Of a stretch of 54,205 bases of DNA, positions 7,830 through 17,051 are shown in pieces. This stretch comes from Pseudomonas huaxiensis. Lineage in GTDB: Bacteria > Pseudomonadota > Gammaproteobacteria > Pseudomonadales > Pseudomonadaceae. A program made the position numbers and the translations under genes. The notes under the pieces are model-generated. The model had not been told where the DNA came from. It worked only from the letters and a program-made list of their open reading frames with translations, and searched no databases. The stretch is taken from assembly GCF_003231275.1 (NCBI RefSeq), contig NZ_QKVL01000038.1, positions 1-54,205 on the forward strand, given 5' to 3'. How positions within the stretch are numbered: the stretch's first letter is position 1; each line of letters opens with the position of its first letter.

Positions 7830-9096
7830 CCAGGTGTTCGCACTGATCGATTGCAACTCGTTCTATGCATCGTGTGAGCGCGTTTTCCGTCCAGACCTGG
7901 CCAGGGTGCCGATCGTTGTGCTTAGCAACAACGATGGTTGCGTGATCGCTCGAAGCTACGACGCGAAGCCGTTTGTGCAAATGGGAGAGCCTTACTTCCA
8001 GGCAAAGGAAAAAATGCGTCGTCACGGAATCATGGCGTTCAGTAGTAACTATGCGCTCTACGGAGACATGAGTGAGCGAGTGATGACGGTGATTGAGTCG
8101 CTGGTCCCGGCCGTCGAGATCTACAGCATTGACGAGTGTTTTGCTGATCTGACAGGTATCCAGAGTGATCTCACTCAGTTTGGCCGGCAGATCCGATCGC
8201 GGGTGCTGCAGTGCACGGGCATTCCGGTCGGCATCGGGATTGCGCCCACCAAGACGCTTGCCAAATTGGCCAACCACACGGCAAAGCGGCTGCTGTCTCA
8301 CACAGGTGGAGTGGTCGACATCTGTGATCCGTTCAAGCGCGACTGGGTATTACGCAATACCGAGGTGAAAGAGGTGTGGGGCATAGGCAGGCGTATGAAC
8401 ATGCACCTTGAAGGCATGGGCATTCGGACTGCCATGGGCCTGGCCCAGGCGGATCCCCGGACTTTGCGGCAGACGTTCAGCGTGGTCGTCGAGAGGACCG
8501 CTCGCGAGCTTGCCGGCACGCCATGTCTTGAGTTGGAGGAAGTGGAGCCGCTTAAGCAGGAAATTTGCTGCAGCCGGATGTTTGGCAAGCGGCTGACCGA
8601 GCTGGAGCCCATCCGGCAGGCGGTGGCCACCTATGTCGGGCGTGCTTCTGAAAAGCTGCGTGCCCAGGGCTCGGTCTGCAAGCGAATGCGCATCAGCATC
8701 CGCACCGGGATGTTCAACCCTGACGAAGCGCACCATGCCCAAGGAGCGCTGGTCGAGTTACCGTACCCCACCAGCGATACGTTGTTGATGACGCGGCTTG
8801 CCTCCAGGGCGGTGGCGCAGATCTTTCGGCCAGGCTACCGCTACAGCAAAGCGGAGGTGCTGCTGATGGATCTGCGACAGCCGGGAGAGTTTTCGGGGGA
8901 CCTGTTTACGGCCAACCAGCCGGTGGAATGTGATCGGTTGATGCAGGTAATGGACAGCATCAACGTGCGCTGGGGCAGGGGGACAATGCGCTCCGCCAGC
9001 GTACCTTCGGCGCCGGACTGGGGAATGAGGCGGGATATGATGAGCCAGTCGTATACCACCCGGATTGATCAGCTATGGACGGTGCGATGCAATTGA
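7819..9096 (+). CDS. umuC: UmuC-like Y-family DNA polymerase (Pol V catalytic subunit)
   Basis: 425 aa from the ATG at 7819. Catalytic carboxylates are visible: Asp11 in ALIDCNSFYASCE, and Asp105-Glu106 in YSIDECFADL. The helix-hairpin-helix and little-finger regions follow, giving normal family length. Overlap with umuD by 11 bases fixes the start and the operon. Known role: translesion synthesis past UV or chemical damage with UmuD'2; RulB homologues on pseudomonad plasmids confer UV tolerance and are frequent insertion sites for other elements. The gene here is intact. Confidence 0.93.
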   Translation: MHSDQVFALIDCNSFYASCERVFRPDLARVPIVVLSNNDGCVIARSYDAKPFVQMGEPYFQAKEKMRRHGIMAFSSNYALYGDMSERVMTVIESLVPAVEIYSIDECFADLTGIQSDLTQFGRQIRSRVLQCTGIPVGIGIAPTKTLAKLANHTAKRLLSHTGGVVDICDPFKRDWVLRNTEVKEVWGIGRRMNMHLEGMGIRTAMGLAQADPRTLRQTFSVVVERTARELAGTPCLELEEVEPLKQEICCSRMFGKRLTELEPIRQAVATYVGRASEKLRAQGSVCKRMRISIRTGMFNPDEAHHAQGALVELPYPTSDTLLMTRLASRAVAQIFRPGYRYSKAEVLLMDLRQPGEFSGDLFTANQPVECDRLMQVMDSINVRWGRGTMRSASVPSAPDWGMRRDMMSQSYTTRIDQLWTVRCN

Positions 9097-9151
9097 AGTT
9101 GACGCTGAACCAGCTCTCCCATCGGGTCCATGGATAAGACCCTCGATTCTA

Positions 9152-9172
9152 TTGAGCTCAGGTGTAGCTCAA
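9152..9172. terminator. possible convergent terminator hairpin
   Basis: TTGAGCT, a 7-base loop, AGCTCAA. It lies between the convergent umuC and acetyltransferase genes, slightly overlapping the end of the latter. No strong T run, so weak support. Confidence 0.35.
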
Positions 9173-10014
9173 GCATCGCTTAAGTCATTCGGAAGATAGA
9201 TTTCGTCCAGGTACCAACCCCAGCCGTTCGGTGTCCTTGTCAGGCCAACCTCTTCAGCCGCCCTGTATTTGGCCTTGGTCCTTCTGAGGATGGTAAGTCC
9301 ACTGACCGTGATTTCCACGACGGGGTCATTGAGGACCTGTTCATTAGCAATCGCGACGCGGCGCGCGAGTTGGACGACTCTATCTTGCGAGTGAAATCTG
9401 CCCATCACGTAGTGCACTCGATCAGGTTGAATTTGCCGAGAGGTGTATAGAGCTGCTTCGGGGTAAACCAACACGGAAACCATCTCCCAATCGTCGCCGC
9501 GGACGTCTTTACTGGGACGAGTGGACAGGCGCTGCATGAAGATTGGACCTTGCGAAAGACAGGCGGCACGCTGACGGTGGGTTTCGAAGCCCATCTGGAT
9601 CCAGAACTCCACTGACGCACGTGGCTCACATTGGACTACGAGCACGGCGTTGTTGGCAGCTTCTTCCAACTTGATAGCATGCCCAACTAAAGCTCGCCCA
9701 ATGCCACGTCCTTGGTACTCGGTTTGAACCTGCAGGATCGTGTCGCAGGAGAGGCCGTTGGTGAGAAAGGCAATGGGTTCATTAGCCTCACTCCAGACAA
9801 GCATCCGGCCTTCAGCGCAAGTGCTCTGGATGAGTTCCCAGTTGTGAATGAACCCAAATCCATCGCGCGCCTCGAGGGTGAGCCAAATATTAATAGCTAG
9901 CAGGTCTGGCGCAGTGGCCGGCCGAATTCTGCTGTCGCGTTGGCCTGGCAGGTACGGTGCATTCATCATAATCATCCCCGGTCGCAGTTCGCTAAAAAAG
10001 GAAACGGCTGCCAT
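9169..10014 (-). CDS. GNAT-family N-acetyltransferase
   Basis: About 281 aa. The acetyl-CoA pyrophosphate-binding motif QGRGIGRALVGHA is visible, preceded by a beta strand (TILQVQTEY) as expected for motif A, and later VEFWIQMGF typical of motif B. The C-terminal 110 residues extend beyond a standard GNAT domain and include a possible second domain with basic and aromatic residues. The upstream-most start is a TTG; ATG at 10014 or one of the ATGs near 9966-9975 (after a GGGGA) is more likely. Substrate unknown. It faces umuC convergently and has no operon partner. Confidence 0.75.
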   Translation of the reverse strand: MAAVSFFSELRPGMIMMNAPYLPGQRDSRIRPATAPDLLAINIWLTLEARDGFGFIHNWELIQSTCAEGRMLVWSEANEPIAFLTNGLSCDTILQVQTEYQGRGIGRALVGHAIKLEEAANNAVLVVQCEPRASVEFWIQMGFETHRQRAACLSQGPIFMQRLSTRPSKDVRGDDWEMVSVLVYPEAALYTSRQIQPDRVHYVMGRFHSQDRVVQLARRVAIANEQVLNDPVVEITVSGLTILRRTKAKYRAAEEVGLTRTPNGWGWYLDEIYLPNDLSDA

Positions 10015-10272
10015 TCTCTCCAAAATTGGGCTGTTGTTGTACTGTTCCTTTGAAAGTGCAACTTTCTAATGGGGTAGGTGCAATACAGGCGCGAGGGGAG
10101 GTTGCTAAAATAGTAGTTTTATTATCTAAGTCGATCCGCCATTTTTGAAAGCTTGACTTCTTTGGGGTCAGTCGCGGTGACATAAATAATGTATGTCGAG
10201 TCCTTGAGGCTTAGTAGTGATGAGTACGATACGCTTTGTATTCGGCCATGCCCAGTATGGCCATATTAATGG

Positions 10273-10989
10273 CTATGAGTCAGGGGGTGGTTGCGGAGCT
10301 TTAGTTTTACTCGAAAAGCCGAGAGCTTCAAGATCGTCAGCGAAAGACACTTTCTTCAGTGTGTAGTTCGAGACCCCAAAAAGCAACGCAATTAGGATCG
10401 CTAGCGAGATAAATAGGGCTGGAGCGTTGGCACTTAACCATCGATCTAGGGGTTCGAGTTGGTTAAAAGCCTGGCGCGCATAATAGCCGAGAGTGCTTGT
10501 AAGTTCTCCTGGAAAGAAACGCCTCATGGTGGTCAGGGTTAGTGAGCTAAAGAATAATAAAGCTAAACATATATTGCCTGATATGGCTGCGTAGACTTTG
10601 AATTGCTGCCAGTGCCTCCTGAATCTGCTGTCAATTGTCACAAATTCTATGTCGCGTATCTGCAAAACCTTTCCATGCGCTACCGTATCCTCTTTTTTCC
10701 AGGTTACGTCGCCAAAGGCTCTTGAGCGGTATTGGCCAAGGAATCGTTTATAAAAGGAGATGGTTTTGAGCGTGTGAGGTTTGAATTTTTCAGCCGCAGC
10801 GTCAGTGAAAAGTAGGGCACATTTGGGGGTGACGAATCTTGTGATGCTGCTATGTTTGTCTGTGTCCAAATCGAGAGTGTAGACGCGGCCTTGGGTTCTG
10901 ACTTTGAAACGCCCAGTGTCTCCTGAGAAAGCACTGATGTCTGCTGTCGAGTAATGGATCAGGGCGCGTTTAGGTTTCTTATTCAGCAT
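10273..10989 (-). CDS. hypothetical two-helix membrane protein
   Basis: 238 aa, not recognised. Residues 1-130 are soluble and beta-rich; two hydrophobic segments follow at about 135-155 (ISGNICLALLFFSSL) and 188-208 (ALFISLAILIALLFGV), then a short Pro-rich tail. The sequence is AT-richer than the transfer genes, as expected of recently acquired cargo. No neighbours on the same strand within 300 bp. Confidence 0.55.
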   Translation of the reverse strand: MLNKKPKRALIHYSTADISAFSGDTGRFKVRTQGRVYTLDLDTDKHSSITRFVTPKCALLFTDAAAEKFKPHTLKTISFYKRFLGQYRSRAFGDVTWKKEDTVAHGKVLQIRDIEFVTIDSRFRRHWQQFKVYAAISGNICLALLFFSSLTLTTMRRFFPGELTSTLGYYARQAFNQLEPLDRWLSANAPALFISLAILIALLFGVSNYTLKKVSFADDLEALGFSSKTKAPQPPPDS

Positions 10990-11299
10990 GCGATTGAGTC
11001 TAGGGTAATTGGGCGCGCTTTATAGCCAGATGTGGATGCAGGTAATACCTTCGAATGCTGGTAGGTTTGTTGTGGCCCTTTGGGTTCAAGGGACACTGTT
11101 TTTTTCAGATAAATTCAATTGATTTTTCATAGTTCCGTCTTTGGGTCGAGCCTCTAGCTGGAAATAAACGATTTCAAGATATGAGGCTCTATAATGCCCC
11201 GGTAACGGGCTTGACTAGAGTTCTTAATAGGAGTGCATTTGCATATGAGCCATTAAGGTTGGTCTGCATCCGAGTACGTACTGGTGTTAGAAATCAAGC
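10990..11299. other. intergenic region
   Basis: AT-rich stretch upstream of the membrane protein gene and downstream of mvaT. It holds a short GCCC/GGGC hairpin near 11193-11208 that could end the mvaT transcript; otherwise nothing is recognised. Confidence 0.35.
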
Positions 11300-11668
11300 T
11301 CATTGGGAAAGCCACGACTCAACAACATCTTGGCCATACTGGGATTTCCAGTCTTTGAGGGTCTTGTGATTGCCGCCCTTGGTTTCGACCACTTCGCCGT
11401 TATGTGGGTTTTTGTACACTTTCAAGGTTCGAGGTTTACGAGTTTTCGCTGCTTCTGGCTGGACCGCAGGGCGGCGTGCCGAGGCCTGAGGATCCAAGAG
11501 GGCGATAACATGCCCGAGGTTAAAGCCGTATTCAGCGAGAAGTGCACGCAGCTTGGTTTCGAACTCAAACTCCTTTTTCAGGCCCACATCATTCTTGAGG
11601 GTTTCGAGCTCAGCCAGTTGAGCGGCGAGCTGCTGCTCGAGTTTACGGAATTCTGCAAGACGGGACAT
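11300..11668 (-). CDS. MvaT/MvaU-family H-NS-like xenogeneic silencer
   Basis: 122 aa, the normal length. The N-terminal coiled coil (about residues 1-60, with EFEFETKLRALLAEYG) is the oligomerisation domain, and the C-terminal DNA-binding domain carries the signature KVYKNPHNGEVVETKGGNHKTLKDWK split over residues 80-110 (KNPHNGEV, GGNHKTLK). These proteins bind AT-rich DNA and silence foreign genes. An element-borne copy resembles Pmr of plasmid pCAR1 in concept: it may lower the fitness cost of the element or alter host silencing. It is monocistronic with a long AT-rich upstream region (11669-11880) that could itself be a binding target. Confidence 0.93.
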   Translation of the reverse strand: MSRLAEFRKLEQQLAAQLAELETLKNDVGLKKEFEFETKLRALLAEYGFNLGHVIALLDPQASARRPAVQPEAAKTRKPRTLKVYKNPHNGEVVETKGGNHKTLKDWKSQYGQDVVESWLSQ

Positions 11669-11880
11669 AGCGCTTCACCTGGATGGTCTGAGAAATAAAC
11701 AGAAGCTAGTGGATCGATTTTTCAATAGTAAGCTAATGAAGTTTGGAGTCAAACTAAATTCGCTGATCTGGCGCCATTAACGATTAAGAAGGTTTCATTT
11801 CGCAGAGATAGTCAGGTTGGCATTACGGACACTCAGTGAGATAGGGAGAGTTGGAGCGAGTGGTAAGCGAAAAACCACAA

Positions 11881-11902
11881 CAGCCCCTATCTCAAAGGGC
11901 TG
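11881..11902 (-). terminator. probable rho-independent terminator
   Basis: CAGCCC and GGGCTG arms with a 10-base loop, followed on the minus strand by GTTGTGG and a T run. It lies 18 bp past the DUF1640-like stop. Confidence 0.55.
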
Positions 11903-11919
11903 CTGCGGTGTAAGCGGTA

Positions 11920-12171
11920 CTACAGAAGCACCTTCATTGCAGTCAACAAAATGCCGATGGTGGCAGAGAACATCATGCCCATCCTGATGGTGAGCTTGGT
12001 TTCCATCTGAGCAAGGTCGGTTTTGACCTCGGTACGGAGCGCAGCAACATCTGCTTTGGTAGCCAATAGCGAGAGCAAATCCGCCTCCAATGCTTCGATT
12101 ACAGCGGTGATTTTCAGCTCAGGTACGTTGATCGCGGTCAGCGCTTGGTACAGAGCCAGTTCCATTTTCAT
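11920..12171 (-). CDS. DUF1640-like coiled-coil tail-anchored protein
   Basis: 83 aa. A heptad-like helix (LLATKADVAALRTEVKTD) is followed by a C-terminal transmembrane segment (MMFSATIGILLTAMKVLL). Similar small proteins are frequent on conjugative elements and phages; no role is established. A GGAGG ribosome site supports the start, and the 5' UTR carries a structured RNA-like element. Confidence 0.7.
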   Translation of the reverse strand: MKMELALYQALTAINVPELKITAVIEALEADLLSLLATKADVAALRTEVKTDLAQMETKLTIRMGMMFSATIGILLTAMKVLL

Positions 12172-12198
12172 AAAGGCCTCCAGGGAGTTAAAGGCCTG

Positions 12199-12372
12199 CC
12201 CTCGACGGGGTAGGCCCGTCGAGGGTTGAAGAGTGTTGCCTCCATCGACCTTGGGGGTCGACTGATCGCGTTATGAGGCGAGGCGATCGGTGGATCGGCC
12301 CGATACATCGAGCCACCGCGTTGAAGATCCAGGCGGTCGGGGCATGTTGCTGGCGACGCCAGCGGAACATGC
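12199..12372 (-). promoter_or_regulatory. structured 5' UTR element, copy 1 (radC-motif-like)
   Basis: Upstream of the DUF1640-like gene. In plus-strand order: a perfect 11-bp hairpin CCCTCGACGGG/CCCGTCGAGGG (12199-12225), TCGACC/GGTCGA (12245-12261), the core stem ACCGC/GCGGT enclosing TTGAAGA (12315-12337), and a long hairpin with a GCATGTTGC arm (12342-12372). The core stem and TTGAAGA loop recur at three other loci. Activity would be on the minus-strand transcript. Confidence 0.6.
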
Positions 12373-12461
12373 CTCAACGTTAACCCGCGGGGACTCGATG
12401 TCAATTTATGAATACGCTACTTGGTCACACCATGTTTCGGGGTGTGAGCGGAGTGTTGCAG

Positions 12462-12761
12462 TTAGAAGCCGACGCAGAAATCCAGCTGCCCACTATCCTG
12501 AATGACGCCACTGGAAGCCTTGCTTCGATTCTTGATATCGATGACTACCATCGTGTCTTTTTCGCAGTCGAACGCGGTTGTCAGGCAGATCCATTCGCAA
12601 AGCTCGAGTGCGCTGTATGTAGCCTCAAGTGCATAGAAGGATGAGGTCTCATCCCAGTAATTCTCGGCGCTGAGTGTCTTCAACTCGCGGGTGAAGGAGT
12701 CGTAGCGGCGTTGGTAGTCTGTGTCGTGCTTGATGCGGTACGTGATGATGAAATTGTTCAT
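12462..12761 (-). CDS. conserved-looking small protein of unknown function
   Basis: 99 aa, 113 bp upstream of the relaxase's end on the same strand, with an AAGGA ribosome site. The pattern beta (NNFIITYRI), long helix (YQRRYDSFTRELKTL), several strands (SFYALEATY, DTMVVIDI) resembles a small ferredoxin-like fold of the Cas2/VapD type, but I see no catalytic residues that prove it. Function unknown. Confidence 0.6.
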   Translation of the reverse strand: MNNFIITYRIKHDTDYQRRYDSFTRELKTLSAENYWDETSSFYALEATYSALELCEWICLTTAFDCEKDTMVVIDIKNRSKASSGVIQDSGQLDFCVGF

Positions 12762-12875
12762 GGCCTGATCCTTCAGGTGATGGGATGAGGGCTGAACAGT
12801 AATCCGTGTTTGTCGGTGGTGAAGGGATGTCCTTATTTCAAATTGTTCGCGTTGCGCAGGGTGAGCCCGGAATCG

Positions 12876-14699
12876 TTAGGCGTCGTCACCAGGCTTCGAA
12901 ACATGCAGATGCAGATAGGGGTTGTTGAGCTTGAACTCGCCGATCAGATCGCCCGGGTCTTTGAGCAGGTAGCCGTGAAGACGACGTGATTTGCGTGGTC
13001 CTGTCACTTGGCATGTCCAGATGTTCAAGCCGCCTTCCTGCTTATGATGGACACGCAGTTGTTCGAAGCGTTTTTGCACCCATTGCCAGTCACCGACCTC
13101 ATCTGCCCTGGCCAGCGCCGAGACGTTCGGGTGCTCCTGGATGTAGCGCTTGAAGATGCCAGGGCTGACCAGATAGAGCGTTTCCGCAACGGTGTGAACC
13201 AACGCCTTGGCATCGTTCATGATCAGGCGACGGGAGCGCAGACTCTGTTGTAGCCAGGCCATGAAGTGTTCGCCGGACGGGGTGTCAGGGATTGTTTCTG
13301 TGGTGGCCGCGGATATGAGCTCCTTCGATTCGGCTGGGGCGCAACGAACACCATTCGCGGGGCTGGAGTCGTGTGGTGCTATCAGCCCGAAGTCCAGGAA
13401 GTCCTCCATTCCGAGGTCCAGGTCAGGAGGGAGCATCAAGCCTGTTTTTGGCAACGGGACTGGTGTAGTGCCTTGTTTTTTCTCTTCGGGAACGTCGACC
13501 GTCACGGTGCCGGAAAAAGGTTCCGGTCGGGCATTGAGTTCCCAGATGAGCGCTGGCGATACCTTCAGAAACGTGAAGGTATGTTGCCAGCCGCTAGTGC
13601 TGCTGACTGTCGCTTTCCAGATGGCTTTGCCTTCGGGGCTTTCCTGAGCGATGCCGTGATCCTGTAGCACATCGAACACGGCTGTATTTCGTTCTGGAAT
13701 GCCTTCGATACCTTGTGACAGCAGATGGGCGCGCAATTTGTCGGAGACGGTTTTGCTGACCAGCCAGAGGGTGTCCTCGGTAAGCCAGGCATCCGAGGCC
13801 TGCGGCTGGTTGAGTTTCAGCTCGTGCGTGAGGAGATAGCGAAGTCCGTCCAAGAGTTTGCGTTGAAGGGCGTGTTTTGGGGCGGCTAGGGCTTTGCTCG
13901 GGTCTCCACCCAAGGCTTGGGCTACGGAGGCTTGGTCAGCTCTGACCACAAGATCTCCGAGAAACCCCGCATGCTCGAGCTGGCCTGCCAGAACATACAG
14001 CAGTGAGGCCCAGAGTTCGGGATATGAGCTGATCCAGTCGAAAATTGGTGCAGCAAGCACCCGGTTGTAGAGCAGGCCGGTCGCTGCGCTGTGAAGGCGA
14101 TATTGGCGACCTTTGCGGTAGTTCAGCCGATACGGCTGTGAGATCGGGGGATGCCAGGCGCTCCAGTGCTGGCCGTTGGCAAGCTCGATCTGGACATCAA
14201 CGGCAAGCTTGCCAATGTCGTGGAGAAGGGCAGCGTAAGCACAGGCGGCCGTCCACGCTTCGGCTTGGGCTGCCTGTGTTTCGGGCGGTGCTCCGATTGG
14301 GAGCAGGTGGGACTGTCGCAGCTTGAGGGCGTAGGCGACTGTTTCCAGTCCGTGATCAAGCATGCCGCCCGAGTAGGCGTGGTGGTGGCTTTCAGAGGCG
14401 GGGGTGAGCTGGACCAGTTCTGCGTAGCGCTTGAAGGGTTCCAGGTAGAGCTTCTCGAACTGTGCCCGTGATAGGGACGTCCGCTGCCAGATCTGCTCGA
14501 TGAGTAGTTGGCGTCGAGGCGTGTTCAGCAGTTGTTGTGCTGATTGCGGTGCTGTCCAGCCGGTGGGGGCATCGGGTTCTATGGAGGACAAGTGGGAACC
14601 CTGTGGATTGAGCAGGCGGTGGATCCCCGATCTGAGCCAGGTAGTGGCTGAGTAGGCCTTTTCCCTTTTGCGAGTAGAGCCTTTCCCCTTCATTTCCAT
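12876..14699 (-). CDS. traI: MobH-family conjugative relaxase (TraI)
   Basis: 607 aa from the ATG at 14699, which follows AAGGGGAAAAACAAGGG; the upstream in-frame extension overlaps the opposing DUF3742 gene and is rejected. The TraI_2/PFL_4751-type N-terminal domain has the three-His motif SHHHAYSGGMLDHGLE at about 104-119 and an HD-type motif LLHDIGKL at about 159-166. The C-terminal third matches the TraI_2_C region in position. Role: nicks oriT and pilots the single strand into the recipient. The minus-strand transfer genes lie upstream on the same strand; oriT is not identifiable by eye. Confidence 0.93.
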   Translation of the reverse strand: MEMKGKGSTRKREKAYSATTWLRSGIHRLLNPQGSHLSSIEPDAPTGWTAPQSAQQLLNTPRRQLLIEQIWQRTSLSRAQFEKLYLEPFKRYAELVQLTPASESHHHAYSGGMLDHGLETVAYALKLRQSHLLPIGAPPETQAAQAEAWTAACAYAALLHDIGKLAVDVQIELANGQHWSAWHPPISQPYRLNYRKGRQYRLHSAATGLLYNRVLAAPIFDWISSYPELWASLLYVLAGQLEHAGFLGDLVVRADQASVAQALGGDPSKALAAPKHALQRKLLDGLRYLLTHELKLNQPQASDAWLTEDTLWLVSKTVSDKLRAHLLSQGIEGIPERNTAVFDVLQDHGIAQESPEGKAIWKATVSSTSGWQHTFTFLKVSPALIWELNARPEPFSGTVTVDVPEEKKQGTTPVPLPKTGLMLPPDLDLGMEDFLDFGLIAPHDSSPANGVRCAPAESKELISAATTETIPDTPSGEHFMAWLQQSLRSRRLIMNDAKALVHTVAETLYLVSPGIFKRYIQEHPNVSALARADEVGDWQWVQKRFEQLRVHHKQEGGLNIWTCQVTGPRKSRRLHGYLLKDPGDLIGEFKLNNPYLHLHVSKPGDDA

Positions 14700-14836
14700 T
14701 CCCTTGTTTTTCCCCTTTGGGTCGTTACCTTTTGAGACTGTGCTGGCGCCGGGTGGGACCCCGAGATCGGTGGTATGGCGCTGAGTTGAACAGGAATAAA
14801 TCCAGTGCCCGCCGGATTGGGCGGAAGGAGCGATGA

Positions 14837-15196
14837 TTGAATACCTCATCTGATTCGACCAGGGCTGAACGCCTCGGCAGGTGGCTCGGTAAGAAGTGGC
14901 GTTGCCAGCAGCGGCGGGAAGGACTTGTGGCTGCAGTACTCCAAGAGCGGGGTGTACCAATCCAAATCACGACTGTGCTGATCTGGATTCTGAAGCTCAG
15001 CGTATTGGGGGGGGTGGCGTACAGCTTTTTCTGGATAGCCTTCATTTTGGCGATAGTTATGCTGTTTGGATGGGGAATGATGAAAGCCAATGTCGATGAT
15101 TTTGATGACCAACCTGAATGGCGGGACGGGTCCAGTGGATATGGGTTGTATCGAGGTGGAAATCGGGTTGATGTAGGGATCTCGGATGATGATTGA
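14837..15196 (+). CDS. DUF3742 family protein
   Basis: 119 aa, starting at a TTG preceded by AAGGAG at 6-base spacing. N-terminal TRAERLGRWLGKKWR matches the family opening; a hydrophobic region with one or two membrane segments spans about 43-80, then an acidic C-terminus. This ICE-specific family lies between the relaxase and TraG-N and is one of few plus-strand genes in the block, convergent with TraG-N (5-bp gap). Function unknown. Confidence 0.8.
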   Translation: MNTSSDSTRAERLGRWLGKKWRCQQRREGLVAAVLQERGVPIQITTVLIWILKLSVLGGVAYSFFWIAFILAIVMLFGWGMMKANVDDFDDQPEWRDGSSGYGLYRGGNRVDVGISDDD

Positions 15197-15201
15197 TCCA
15201 C

Positions 15202-16704
15202 TTACCTCACCACCTTGAATGCAACTCCCGTCCCTTTGCCTCCCGCCGATTTAGCATCGTCACTACCGGAGTTGAGCAACTGCGCGATGTTCCCAACCCG
15301 CATGCCAGCCCAAGCTAGGCTAGCGACCCAGAAGCCAGGTAAGACCACGAACATCGTTGCCATCACGAAATTGAGCAGCATGTCCCCGAAGGAGTTGTTC
15401 AGGCCCATTAGGGGGTTGAAGTTGCTGTGTGGGGAGTTCCAGCTGTAGAGGGCGTCGAGGATGGTGCTGTCGAGCCAGCGGGCGAGTTGGAACCAGAAGT
15501 CCACGAAGAACAGGGCGAAGTGAACGCAGGTGATGGTCATCGTGGCTTTGAGGTCGAAGGTGCCGATGACCAGCACTAGCGGGATGCAGATCACCAGGGC
15601 CATCTTCAGGAATGACAGCACCATGGGGAGCGCTTGCCGGACAACGTCCATGGCGGGAAAGAAACCCAAAGCGCCCACAGTCAATCCAAGGTCCCCGGCG
15701 CTGCGGGTTGCCACGTTTGCTTTACTCATGCCGATCTGGCCACCGTAGTCGGTGTAGACCTGCCCTTGGTTCAGCGACTGCTGCCGTGGAGATACCACCG
15801 TGCGGATCATGGCGTCCTCGGCACTCTCCTGGCTGAGGAAGCTGGTCCAACGTTTAAATTTCTGGAGCAGGTCTGTGTCGATGTGGCTCAGCAGCCGTGC
15901 TCTCAGTCCGATGTGGGGAGCCTCCCACCATTGGCTACACGTAGGGAATCCGCCGCTCTGTGTGGCTGGTAGTCCTGCATCACGGTTCGCATCGTAAGGC
16001 CAAGCGTTACGTGGTGCTTTGGCGCGGTAGGTGTCGTAAAAACCTGATGCCGTCAGGAAGTAGCGGGAGCCGATCCAGCTGACTTCACTCATCTGACCTT
16101 CGCTCAGTGAGGGGCGTTGCGTGAAGAGTTTTGCACGGGCCGGGCCATAGCAATCGTGGCTGAAGTCGGCGACCTCCTGAGCCAGGAGCGGGTCGTGGAT
16201 TCGCGTGGCATCAATGTCCATCCGTAGCTGTCGCAGGTCAGTGCCGCAGGGGATGGCTGCTACGGCGGCACCCGTGACGGCCTTGGAGACGGAGTGCATG
16301 AAGAACCACCAGATCGGAACCTGTGCGCTCTGGTTGTTCAGGGTGCTGAAGCTGGTGGACCAGCGTGTTTCCTGTGGGGTGGCAACTTGGACCTGGCACT
16401 GTGAAGAGCGGGTGTCGTCGAACTGCAGGGTGTTGAGGTCGAGGGGAATTATGGGTAGGCCGGCGAAGAGGATGACGACACAGGCTGCCCAAGTGCGGTT
16501 TTCCACGCGAAGGGTGGACAGCACACCTTTATTGCCTTCGTCGGCGCCTTCGCTGCGAGCGCGCAGCCACTCCTGAATGATGATCACGCAGAATGGCAAA
16601 GCGATCAGGCCGGTACTGACCAGCATCTGCCATATGCCGTTATGAACGAGCCAGCCGAGGAGTGTGAGGTAGTACTCCAGGTAATCGCTCGTGTAGAGGG
16701 TCAT
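15202..16704 (-). CDS. TraG N-terminal-domain mating-pair protein
   Basis: 500 aa. Multiple membrane segments: one near residues 25-45, one near 73-90, and a cluster from about 335 to 470, with a Cys-containing periplasmic region between. This is the TraG_N domain layout, linked to mating-pair stabilisation, in an ICE version lacking the long TraG C-terminus. Overlaps the stop of the preceding 116-aa gene by 4 bases (ATGA), implying coupled translation. Confidence 0.88.
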   Translation of the reverse strand: MTLYTSDYLEYYLTLLGWLVHNGIWQMLVSTGLIALPFCVIIIQEWLRARSEGADEGNKGVLSTLRVENRTWAACVVILFAGLPIIPLDLNTLQFDDTRSSQCQVQVATPQETRWSTSFSTLNNQSAQVPIWWFFMHSVSKAVTGAAVAAIPCGTDLRQLRMDIDATRIHDPLLAQEVADFSHDCYGPARAKLFTQRPSLSEGQMSEVSWIGSRYFLTASGFYDTYRAKAPRNAWPYDANRDAGLPATQSGGFPTCSQWWEAPHIGLRARLLSHIDTDLLQKFKRWTSFLSQESAEDAMIRTVVSPRQQSLNQGQVYTDYGGQIGMSKANVATRSAGDLGLTVGALGFFPAMDVVRQALPMVLSFLKMALVICIPLVLVIGTFDLKATMTITCVHFALFFVDFWFQLARWLDSTILDALYSWNSPHSNFNPLMGLNNSFGDMLLNFVMATMFVVLPGFWVASLAWAGMRVGNIAQLLNSGSDDAKSAGGKGTGVAFKVVR

Positions 16705-17051
16705 GGGATGCTCACCGTGCTCAGGTCCAGGTAGAGCAGTTGGGTCTCCATCACAATCATCAAAAGGACTGCACTGATTTCAGCTCGGCGAAGACGGTTG
16801 CGCTGTGGCTGAGTCATGCCGCGGCGACGGAGGCGTTGACGCATGCGCCACCAGCCATAGGTGAGTGCCGTGTAAAGGGTGAGTCGCCAGATCCTCAGCA
16901 GTGAGGAGTGCTGGCGCAGCCAAGCCTGCCATTGCTCAACGCCCCCAGTCCATTCGATGGTGACAAGGCAGATGGCGAGAATCATCAAGACAGTCAGCAG
17001 CAGTATCAGCGCTGTGGCCGCTAGGCGTTTTGCTGTCTGCCAGCGGTTCAT
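16701..17051 (-). CDS. ICE-associated small membrane protein
   Basis: 116 aa with three hydrophobic segments (about 10-32, 53-68 and 92-110) and basic loops. It lies between the PFL_4711 and TraG-N genes, overlapping both by 4 bases. Its fixed place in the T4SS operon suggests an inner-membrane part of the mating apparatus; no function is established. Confidence 0.8.
   Translation of the reverse strand: MNRWQTAKRLAATALILLLTVLMILAICLVTIEWTGGVEQWQAWLRQHSSLLRIWRLTLYTALTYGWWRMRQRLRRRGMTQPQRNRLRRAEISAVLLMIVMETQLLYLDLSTVSIP

Noticed and set aside
14700..14960. 87-codon N-terminal extension of the relaxase
   Set aside because: It overlaps the opposing DUF3742 gene and lacks a ribosome site; the ATG at 14699 has one and gives a family-like length.
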